Assembly (NCBI GenBank): GCA_013152195.1
Contig: JAADGU010000032.1
Coordinates: 1-6,269, forward strand
Length of the DNA: 6,269 nt
Origin: Nitrospirota bacterium
Lineage (GTDB): Bacteria; Nitrospirota; Thermodesulfovibrionia; Thermodesulfovibrionales; JdFR-85
Direction of reading: 5' to 3'
Under the pieces are notes generated by a model. It worked only from the letters and a program-made list of their open reading frames with translations. It was not told the DNA's origin and did not search any database. This document shows positions 1 through 5,535 of the stretch, one piece after another. The position numbers and the translations under genes were made by a program. Each line of letters begins with the position of its first letter. The first letter of the stretch is position 1.

Positions 1-351
1 CAGGTCGCCTCCGTCGGCCTGACCGAAGAGCAGGCAAAGTCACAGGGCATTGATTATAAGTCGTCAAGGCTTGATATGAAGCATGTCCCGCGGGCACTTG
101 CAGCAAGAGACACAAGGGGATTTGTCAGGCTGGTTGCAGAAATGGATACAGGCAGGCTCCTTGGTGCACAGATTGTATCTCCGGATGCAGGGGAGATGAT
201 TATGGAGGCGACACTATCGATCAAATATAATATAACCATCTCAGAGCTTGCAACGCAGATACATCCGTATCTCACCCTGTCAGAAGGAATAAAACTTGCC
301 GCACAATCATTTGACAGGGATGTATCCAGACTCAGTTGTTGCTCGGCTTAG
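1..351 (+). CDS. merA: Mercuric reductase, C-terminal part (5' end outside window)
   Basis: This is the last 116 residues of a flavin-dependent disulfide oxidoreductase, open from the left edge in frame 1. It is the dimerisation domain of the dihydrolipoamide dehydrogenase/glutathione reductase family. The MerA assignment rests on the C-terminus: HPYLTLSEGIKLAAQSF is followed by a Cys-Cys pair (visible residues 113-114) two residues before the end, as in mercuric reductases ending in LSCCAG. In the family, that pair takes Hg(II) from solvent or MerP-like donors and passes it to the active-site disulfide of the partner subunit, where NADPH and FAD reduce it to Hg(0) in the cytoplasm. The Tyr of HPY matches the conserved MerA Tyr near the metal site. 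The His before Pro is more like lipoamide dehydrogenase than classic Tn501-type MerA. The FAD and NADPH domains and the redox-active CxxxxC lie outside the window, so full MerA activity is inferred. Confidence 0.88.
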   Translation, partial: QVASVGLTEEQAKSQGIDYKSSRLDMKHVPRALAARDTRGFVRLVAEMDTGRLLGAQIVSPDAGEMIMEATLSIKYNITISELATQIHPYLTLSEGIKLAAQSFDRDVSRLSCCSA

Positions 352-373
352 AGAGATCACCGATTACCACATG

Positions 374-402
374 TCTCTACGGATAGAGAGCCTCTCTTTT
401 TT
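374..402 (+). terminator. Putative weak intrinsic terminator after merA
   Basis: A short hairpin (AGAGA at 385-389, loop GCC, TCTCT at 393-397) runs into six T residues (397-402), about 30 bases after the merA stop. The stem is only five base pairs and AU-rich, so termination may be inefficient. The arm TAGAGA at 384-389 can also pair with TCTCTA at 374-379 across a CGGA loop, giving a competing hairpin without a T-run. It probably separates merA from the cytochrome operon. Confidence 0.4.
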
Positions 403-408
403 ATGAGC

Positions 409-428
409 CTTCATACTTTCTTCATACT
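409..428 (+). repeat. Tandem direct repeat CTTCATACT, 11-bp period
   Basis: The 9-mer CTTCATACT occurs exactly twice, at 409-417 and 420-428, 11 bp apart (about one helical turn). It lies immediately upstream of the candidate -35 element. Same-face tandem sites just upstream of a promoter are a common arrangement for activator binding, such as response regulators. No specific regulator is recognised. Chance in AT-rich DNA is possible. Confidence 0.4.
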
Positions 429-429
429 C

Positions 430-461
430 TTGGTATACCTTCAGTGTTAGGTTCGTATAAT
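430..461 (+). promoter_or_regulatory. Candidate promoter of the cytochrome bc operon
   Basis: A perfect -10 hexamer TATAAT lies at 456-461, some 33 bp before the first operon gene. The best -35 candidate is TTGGTA at 430-435, with a long 20-bp spacer. Inside the spacer is a short dyad, ACCT (437-440) and AGGT (449-452). A long spacer with a central dyad resembles promoters activated by MerR-family regulators, but the arms are only four bases. The -10 alone is the firmest element; the regulatory reading is inference. Confidence 0.4.
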
Positions 462-470
462 ACAACACTG
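442..470. repeat. Perfect 7-bp inverted repeat spanning the candidate -10
   Basis: CAGTGTT (442-448) and AACACTG (464-470) are perfect inverted arms with a 15-base centre that contains TATAAT. A dyad centred on a -10 box is a plausible repressor operator. An RNA hairpin role is less likely, because the likely transcription start would fall near its right arm. No known regulator consensus is recognised. Confidence 0.35.
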
Positions 471-493
471 TCAAACAGCAAAGCTGAAACGTT

Positions 494-1228
494 ATGAATA
501 ATAAAAAATATGTTCTTATATTATTTGCAGCAATTGTGTTATTTACCTACCCACTAACTGCACATGCAGATCAAAAAAGAGAGAATGCCTGCATCACATG
601 TCACGAATCCCTTGGTGAAGAACTTGCTAAGCCTGTTTCAGACTGGAAGGGTTCGATTCATCAGCAGAATGGAATTGCTTGTGATTATTGTCACGGTGGA
701 AATGCAGACATCAAGCTCAGGGATATAAAGCAACTGTCTCAAAAACAATTTGCAAACATGAAGGCCCTCGCAATGTCAAAATCCAATGGATTTATTGGTG
801 TACCCGTTGGGAAGGCCATGTTTGATACCTGCAGGCAGTGTCACAGTGAATCCGTTGACAGATACGCAAACAGTATCATGGGAAAGGCGTATCTTGATAA
901 CAAAGGCGGACCTTCATGTGTCACCTGCCATGATGCCCATCATAATTCCATGCCCGAGGTTCCAAAGGTATGCGAGAGTTGTCATAAGGATACAACCGGG
1001 TTTGATCAGATAGATCCCATGAATGTCAATATAACGACTATTAACACACTTTCACGGATAAGGATAAAGATAGCCGAACAAAAGGCAAGGGGAAATAAAC
1101 CACCGCTGATTCCTGAATTCCCGGAAGAGCTCGATGCATTCCAGATAGGTTTTGTAGCATTTGGTGCGGTTATTATTCTATTCATCATCGGTTATATTAC
1201 CTATATATTACTGGAGAAGAGGAGATAA
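494..1228 (+). CDS. Membrane-anchored pentahaem cytochrome c of the bc complex
   Basis: A 244-residue protein with an N-terminal signal sequence (Lys-rich start, hydrophobic residues about 6-22, likely cleavage near AHA at 23-25). Five CxxCH haem c sites begin at Cys33, 63, 113, 142 and 160. A C-terminal membrane helix (about 216-239) ends in EKRR. The haem domain should face the periplasm, with the short tail in the cytoplasm. His56 in DWKGSIH and the His pair at 149-150 are possible distal ligands. In its operon position it could take the place of cytochrome c1 or f, accepting electrons from the Rieske protein. An in-frame TGA at 485-487 leaves ATG 494 as the only sensible start, though no strong ribosome binding site is seen. 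It is paralogous to the last gene of the operon. Exact family name and partner are not known to me. Confidence 0.9.
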   Translation: MNNKKYVLILFAAIVLFTYPLTAHADQKRENACITCHESLGEELAKPVSDWKGSIHQQNGIACDYCHGGNADIKLRDIKQLSQKQFANMKALAMSKSNGFIGVPVGKAMFDTCRQCHSESVDRYANSIMGKAYLDNKGGPSCVTCHDAHHNSMPEVPKVCESCHKDTTGFDQIDPMNVNITTINTLSRIRIKIAEQKARGNKPPLIPEFPEELDAFQIGFVAFGAVIILFIIGYITYILLEKRR

Positions 1229-1229
1229 T

Positions 1230-1493
1230 ATGGGGTTTAAGGTTATACATGAAAAGAGACCAACATACTCAGGGGGTGCCATGCTTGCAATTATACTCCT
1301 CTCCATCATACTGCTTGGCACAGGTATTGTCTTCGCCTACCTCCTGATATCAGGCAAGGGCAATGACTACATAATGGGCACCCTGATATCTCTCGAATTT
1401 CTGATTGCAGGCATTGAGGTCGTTATATTTTCAAGATATTTTATCCCGTTCAGGGAGGTATCGGAGGACCGTGAGGAGGAATTGTTATGGTAG
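1230..1493 (+). CDS. Small two-helix membrane protein, unknown, in bc operon
   Basis: An 87-residue protein that I do not recognise. It has a short basic N-terminus, two predicted membrane helices (about 17-40 and 47-70) joined by a short SGKGND turn, and an acidic tail (SEDREEELL). Both ends are therefore likely on the same side of the membrane. The start ATG at 1230 is chosen because AGGAG lies at 1220-1224 and the upstream gene stops one base before it; a longer in-frame reading from 1161 would lie within that gene's membrane helix region. Its stop overlaps the Rieske start in ATGGTAG. Tight coupling between the cytochrome c and Rieske genes suggests a small structural or assembly subunit of the bc complex. 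No haem, metal or cysteine motif is present. Confidence 0.8.
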   Translation: MGFKVIHEKRPTYSGGAMLAIILLSIILLGTGIVFAYLLISGKGNDYIMGTLISLEFLIAGIEVVIFSRYFIPFREVSEDREEELLW

Positions 1494-2103
1494 ATGAACC
1501 CTCCGGGGATAAGGGAGACAAAAAAGGTATAACGCGGAGAAGATTCACTCTCGGCATAATCATTGCGTCTATTGCCGGCGCATTGGGCTCCCTCCTGTCG
1601 CTCCTTAAAATTCTGGCACCGGAAGAGAAAGGCGGCGGTTATGTATCGACCATCAAACCCGGGGACAGGTTTATTTATGCAAAAGGAAATAATACCGGGG
1701 ATTATATAAAGGTTTCATCTCTGAATATCGGTGATGCCGTGCTTGCATATCCGGAAGGTAAAACATCAAATCCCGCAAATATTGTCCAGCTGATTAAACT
1801 GGATGAAAGTGCTTATAAAGCACCTACCCACATCAATCTTACGGATCAGGGCCTTATAGCCTACAGCGCAATATGCACTCATCTTGGATGCACTGTTTCC
1901 TGGGTAGAAAAACAACAATCTCCCGACACCTCATACACGGAATGTTTCTGTCATAACAGAGCATATTCGACCCCACCAGAGGTGCAAAGGTCCTGGGTGG
2001 CCCTGCACCAATTCCTCTTGCACAGATCGGGGTTAAAGTAAGAGACGATGGGACACTTGTCTTTACGAGCGATTTTACAGGGCCTATCGGTCCACAAGTA
2101 TGA
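1487..2103 (+). CDS. Rieske 2Fe-2S protein of bc complex (apparent frameshift)
   Basis: High-potential Rieske iron-sulfur subunit that takes the first electron from quinol at the Qo site. The N-terminus has a twin-arginine motif (TRRRF, residues 16-20) and an uncleaved-type membrane anchor (about 21-43). Box 1 is CTHLGC (Cys130 and His132 ligands, Cys135 disulfide). Box 2 is CFCH (Cys153 and His156 ligands, Cys155 disulfide). Immediately after box 2 the expected frame breaks: the uninterrupted reading ends at 2041 with an unrelated tail, whereas the other frame from 1969 reads DPTRGAKVLGGPAPIPLAQI and continues to a stop at 2101-2103. This is the standard Rieske fold end (GGPAP loop, final strands). 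The break is at about 1964-1969 and equals a missing base or two extra ones. The restored protein is about 204 residues. GAGGAGGA at 1473-1480 supports the start. The cause may be sequencing error or a true mutation. Confidence 0.88.
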
Positions 2104-2119
2104 GGAAGCGGGGGTTAAA

Positions 2120-3376
2120 ATGATTTTTAAATGGCTTGACGAGAGACTGGAACTCAGAAAATTCAAGGATAAATTTCTGAGCAAGACATTTCCGACACAT
2201 CCCACATTCCTGCTTGGTGAGATAGCGCTGTTCTCTTTTATCATACTTATCATCACCGGCATCTTTCTCGGATTTCTTTACGAACCTTCCACTAAAATGG
2301 TTCCCCTGTTCGGTGCAATGGTTCCGTCAGCCTATGCGAGTGTGGTAAGGATAGACCTGCTTCCCATGGGCATGATCATAAGACGCATACACCACTGGTC
2401 AGCGATGATAATGATAGCCGCCATTCTTGTCCACCTTATGAGGGTTTATTTTACCGCATCATACAGGAAACCGAGAGAGATTAACTGGCTTGTCGGACTC
2501 AGCCTGTGGGGTATAGCCATGGGTGCGGCTTTTACAGGTTACCTGTTGCCTTACAGTAATTTCTCTGTAACAGCAACATCCATAGCCTATTACATGGCAA
2601 AGTCAGTGCCATGGATTGGGGACTGGATTTCAAGACTCCTGTTTGCAGGCGACTTCCCTTCAAGTGGTACAGTCCCCCGTTTCTTCTTCATGCATGTTAT
2701 GTTGATCCCGATAGCCCTTATCGGTCTAATCGGCCTGCATATGTTAATACTGGTAAAACAGAAACACACGGAACCACTTTCAAACAAGAACAGAAAGGAG
2801 GCAGAGGGCGGCAAGCGGCTCATTGGTATCCCCATCTGGCCGGAGCAGGCGGTCATCAGTCTATCGTTCTTCTTCTTTCTATTGTTTACAGTTGTTCTGA
2901 TCGCTACATATATCCCTTTAAACCCGATAGAAACCTATGGTCCGCCTTCACCGGGAACACCGGTTATGCGGCCTGACTGGTATTTTCTGATTGTATACGG
3001 TTTCCTGAAGTTAATACCGGGAAACCTGTCGTTTTCTGTCCTGGGGGGCAAGATCACACCTGAAACCATCGGTGGGGTTATCTTTCCCACATTTACTTTT
3101 GTCGTTTTTGCATTGATACCGTTTCTTGACAGGGGAAAGGGACCGCAGAACTATATTGAAAATCCACTTCACCGGCCTTTTATGACATCATTCGGAATCG
3201 GTGGCGGAATTTTCCTCTGTATGCTTGTAGTCGCAGGTTATATAGATGTACTTCATATCACACCGGAAGCAATGACTGTCTATACAATCCTTTCAAGTTT
3301 GGCGGCATGGGGCATTTCCTACACGCTATTGCGCCTTTACAACAGGAAGAGAATGGAGGGAGATAATGTCAGATAA
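2120..3376 (+). CDS. Cytochrome b, fused b6/subunit IV type, of bc complex
   Basis: The 418-residue membrane core of the quinol-oxidising complex. About eight helices are predicted: four in the b6-like half (about 31-53, 88-110, 122-145, 186-212) and four in the subunit IV-like half (about 244-266, 317-336, 357-376, 384-404). Haem ligands are His91/His105 and His192/His207. The second pair has 14 residues between them, the b6 spacing. The Qo motif is PDWY (285-288), not PEWY, a form common in menaquinone-using lineages. No Cys is found where b6f attaches haem cn. The start at ATG 2120 follows a GGGGG/AGGAAG region and lies 16 bp after the restored Rieske stop. A longer in-frame reading from 2048 would overlap the Rieske end and lacks cytochrome b similarity. 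It overlaps the next gene by 11 bp. Confidence 0.95.
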   Translation: MIFKWLDERLELRKFKDKFLSKTFPTHPTFLLGEIALFSFIILIITGIFLGFLYEPSTKMVPLFGAMVPSAYASVVRIDLLPMGMIIRRIHHWSAMIMIAAILVHLMRVYFTASYRKPREINWLVGLSLWGIAMGAAFTGYLLPYSNFSVTATSIAYYMAKSVPWIGDWISRLLFAGDFPSSGTVPRFFFMHVMLIPIALIGLIGLHMLILVKQKHTEPLSNKNRKEAEGGKRLIGIPIWPEQAVISLSFFFFLLFTVVLIATYIPLNPIETYGPPSPGTPVMRPDWYFLIVYGFLKLIPGNLSFSVLGGKITPETIGGVIFPTFTFVVFALIPFLDRGKGPQNYIENPLHRPFMTSFGIGGGIFLCMLVVAGYIDVLHITPEAMTVYTILSSLAAWGISYTLLRLYNRKRMEGDNVR

Positions 3377-4118
3377 ATATATTGTAAGTTTACTTATCAT
3401 GCTAAGTGCCATATTTATACTATCAGCACCCGGTTTTGCAGATGGAGGCAAAAAGATAGAGAATGCCTGCGTTAACTGCCATTCAAAACTTTCGGTCAGC
3501 AGTTTCGTGGGGATTAAATCACACGACTGGAAGGGCTCGATACACCAGAAACACGGCATAACCTGTGATAAATGCCATGGCGGTAATCCTGCTGCCATGG
3601 ACAAGAACAAGGCACACACAGGGGTCTTGAGTTCGAGCAATCCAGAAAGCAGGGTTTACTATAAAAATATCCCGTCAACCTGCGGAAGCTGCCACGGAGC
3701 CGAGTTTTATAAATTCACCCAGAGTTATCATTTTAAAAAGCTTGAAGCAACGGGCAAGGGGCCTAACTGTGTAACATGTCATGGTTCAATGGTCACATCT
3801 GTTTTAAATCCGGATGACATAGCAAATGTGTGTGTGAGGTGTCACAACAAGAGGATAGGGGTGTTTCCATACATACCGCAAAAAGCAAAGGCTGTATTAC
3901 TTTTACTCAGACAAGGCAAGGCACTGCTTGCAGCGGATAAGGAGCTTTATAAACCGGCAAGGGGCTCTGCAGAAGCTTCTTATTTACAGGAGGCTCAATC
4001 ATCTCTGTACTCTGCCAAACTGCAATGGCATAAATTTGACCTTGACGCCATTGTAAGAGACTTGCAGGAGATGAACAATTCTCTGGAAAAGTTGTCCCGC
4101 AGCAGTTCTCGTCCATAA
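3366..4118 (+). CDS. Second pentahaem cytochrome c of the bc operon (soluble)
   Basis: A 250-residue exported protein with a Sec-type signal (hydrophobic about 6-21, likely cleavage after GFA at 23-25). Five CxxCH motifs start at Cys35, 67, 106, 135 and 156. The haem part is clearly paralogous to the first cytochrome of the operon (shared NAC..CH, DWKGSIHQ, GI.CD.CHGGN, GP.CVTCH). In place of a membrane anchor, residues about 170-246 form a Cys-free, probably helical domain with LLLLRQGKALLAADKEL and QEMNNSLEKL stretches. It is likely periplasmic and could carry electrons between the bc complex and a terminal oxidoreductase, or serve as a peripheral subunit. GGAGGGAG at 3355-3362 and an 11-bp overlap with cytochrome b show translational coupling. 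The acceptor is not identifiable here. Confidence 0.9.
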   Translation: MSDKYIVSLLIMLSAIFILSAPGFADGGKKIENACVNCHSKLSVSSFVGIKSHDWKGSIHQKHGITCDKCHGGNPAAMDKNKAHTGVLSSSNPESRVYYKNIPSTCGSCHGAEFYKFTQSYHFKKLEATGKGPNCVTCHGSMVTSVLNPDDIANVCVRCHNKRIGVFPYIPQKAKAVLLLLRQGKALLAADKELYKPARGSAEASYLQEAQSSLYSAKLQWHKFDLDAIVRDLQEMNNSLEKLSRSSSRP

Positions 4119-4152
4119 GATATCAGATTATAAGGGAACGTATCGTTACGGG

Positions 4153-4863
4153 TTACATCAATTCAGATTCAGCACCTATGGTGGTGTACTTTATCACGTC
4201 CACATCCGACAGAACCACAATCCCCTCCTGCACCATATCATCCAGGACGGGTAAAATCTCCTTTATCTTTTCTTCCGTATCAATGACTGTAATAAGCACA
4301 GGCAACTCTCCGCCACGGGAGAGAAACTTCATCTTTCTGAACCTCCGCCGGGGACCATACCCGGCCACAGCCTTGTAAACAGTGGCACCGGCAACATCCA
4401 TCATGATAAACCTCTTCACAATAGCCTCATACAGTGTCTCACCTTCCCATTTGTGGTCCTCCCTGACAATGACCCTGAGCATCTTTGCCTTTCCCTGCAG
4501 TTTCATCCTCTCACCCTCCTCCTTTTTCTCTTCCTCAACACCGCACTTTATTACGTTCGTATCACTCACCTCTATAAGGCCCTTCTCCACCACCTGATAC
4601 ACATCGGGAAGCACCCTGTCGATCATCTCTTCAGAGTCAACAACCTCTATCTTTACAGGCATCTTGCCTGAAAGTGCGAGCATCTTTGTTGTATGATACA
4701 CACCATCCCTGCCGTAACCTGCAACACCCCGGAATACACTAACACCGGCAATCTTCTTTTTATAAAAGATATCTACAAGTACCTCATAGACAGGCTTTTC
4801 CCCATACCGGTCAGATTCGTCCACATATATGGAAAGCTTCTTTGCCAGTCCCTTTTTCAGCAT
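4153..4863 (-). CDS. Tandem DUF190 (PII-like) protein next to crcB
   Basis: A 236-residue soluble protein made of two DUF190 domains (about 5-107 and 124-226) joined by a charged linker (EEEKKEEGERMKLQGK). The two halves align throughout: VYEVLVDIF with LYEAIVKRF, RGVAGYG with KAVAGYG, MPVKIEVVDSEE with LPVLITVIDTEE, and SDTNVIK with SDVDVIK. DUF190 proteins have a PII-like ferredoxin fold and are often encoded beside crcB. A sensory or modulating role for the channel is inferred; ligand and mechanism are not known to me. The usual form has one domain of roughly 100-120 residues that oligomerises, so this tandem version may fold as a pseudo-oligomer. The start is supported by AAGGAGG at 4870-4876, six bases upstream, inside the end of crcB. 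There is no gap between the two genes. Confidence 0.88.
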   Translation of the reverse strand: MLKKGLAKKLSIYVDESDRYGEKPVYEVLVDIFYKKKIAGVSVFRGVAGYGRDGVYHTTKMLALSGKMPVKIEVVDSEEMIDRVLPDVYQVVEKGLIEVSDTNVIKCGVEEEKKEEGERMKLQGKAKMLRVIVREDHKWEGETLYEAIVKRFIMMDVAGATVYKAVAGYGPRRRFRKMKFLSRGGELPVLITVIDTEEKIKEILPVLDDMVQEGIVVLSDVDVIKYTTIGAESELM

Positions 4864-5238
4864 TTAGATCCTCCTTGCAATCAATTCACCGGCCTTTAAT
4901 GCAACCAGGCCAAAGGCCACACTCAAGACAATATTCGCCGCTGACAGAAGCCATTCACCATCGTAAAGAAGGGAACCCGTCTCATACTCAAAGGTGGAAA
5001 ACGTGGTAAATGCACCCAGAAAACCAACGGTAAGGAAGAGCCTCACTGATGGAGAGGCGAGTATCCTCTCAGTAAATAGTGTCATGGCAAGACCGATAAA
5101 GAAGCAGCCCGTTATATTAACCACAAATGTCCCAAGGGGAAAGGATCTCCCCCACTTCTGGCCCACCCAGGCACTTATCAGAAACCGGGTCACAGCACCT
5201 ATGAAGCCACCAATACCGATCATTAATATATTGAACAT
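4864..5238 (-). CDS. crcB: Fluoride ion channel CrcB/Fluc
   Basis: A 124-residue inner-membrane protein of usual Fluc length with four hydrophobic helices. Family signatures are visible: GGFIGAVTRF (10-19), GTFVVNITGCFFIG (36-49) with the pore Asn41, and GFLGAFTTFSTF (72-83) carrying Phe80 and Phe83 of the fluoride-lining Phe box and the Gly75/Thr78 region that forms the central sodium site in characterised homologues. Fluc channels work as antiparallel dual-topology dimers that let F- leave the cytoplasm. A single crcB copy, as here, fits a homodimer. ATG 5238 is chosen by length and alignment to the family start. AAGGGG lies rather far upstream, and ATG at codon 6 is an alternative. The gene leads the crcB-DUF190 pair. 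No fluoride riboswitch is seen upstream. Confidence 0.93.
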   Translation of the reverse strand: MFNILMIGIGGFIGAVTRFLISAWVGQKWGRSFPLGTFVVNITGCFFIGLAMTLFTERILASPSVRLFLTVGFLGAFTTFSTFEYETGSLLYDGEWLLSAANIVLSVAFGLVALKAGELIARRI

Positions 5239-5272
5239 TGCGATTCAAGTCCCCTTGATTACAGATACTCTG

Positions 5273-5455
5273 TTACAAAGAATTGGAAGAGTCTGCCAAC
5301 TTTCGGTCCCTCTTCACCTTTTCAATAAGTTTTCTGCTCTCCTGACCCACTGCACTATAGTCTACTCCCAACAATCCACCTATTTCAACCCCTTTAATCC
5401 ACTTCAAACCACTTGTCCTGTTTACTATGCTCATTGCAATCTGCTTTTTAGCCTT
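5273..5455 (-). pseudogene. Relic of RAYT/IS200-like transposase C-terminus
   Basis: Between crcB and the transporter, the minus strand reads, from ATG 5434 to TAA 5273-5275, a 53-residue stretch with SGLKWIKGVEIGGLLGVDY followed by SAVGQESRKLIEKVKRDRKL. This resembles the helix-turn-helix tail (xxEIGxxFGVDYSAVSQxxxRLxxKxxxDxxL) found at the C-terminus of many REP-associated (RAYT, Y1-type) transposases. The catalytic HUH and Tyr part is absent: an in-frame stop lies at 5456-5458, and nothing like it is visible further upstream before the transporter gene. No good ribosome binding site precedes the ATG. It is read as a decayed remnant. The remaining bases of this 297-bp gap between crcB and the transporter hold no other gene that I can support. 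Confidence 0.55.
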
Positions 5456-5535
5456 TTACCTCTCTCAATTTCCGGCAATTAGCAGGATTCGTGTTGCTTG
5501 ATATCCGGTTAAGAAAAGAGAAGACCATAGTCACC

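Noticed and set aside
1161..1229. Longer N-terminus for the small membrane protein
   Set aside because: It would lie within the membrane helix region of the preceding cytochrome, while ATG 1230 has AGGAG at proper spacing.
2048..2119. Longer N-terminus for cytochrome b from ATG 2048
   Set aside because: These 24 codons overlap the true Rieske C-terminus in another frame, lack a ribosome binding site, and the family start fits MIFKWLDERLE at 2120.
4119..4152. Bidirectional terminator between the convergent operons
   Set aside because: Only a 4-bp stem (AACG/CGTT around TAT) is seen and no T-run follows on either strand, so it is not supported.
5467..5480. Near-palindrome AATTTCCGGCAATT
   Set aside because: It is short, with one mismatched pair and no flanking promoter or duplicate copy, so it cannot be called an element end or operator.
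4994..5482. 162-residue plus-strand reading opposite crcB
   Set aside because: It is antisense to the well-supported crcB gene and the transposase relic, shows no recognisable domain, and looks like a codon-bias shadow.
5239..5535. Fluoride riboswitch upstream of crcB
   Set aside because: Such a riboswitch is common before crcB, but the minus strand here has no GGCGATG-type start or the pseudoknot segments expected of the motif; the stretch instead reads as a transposase tail.
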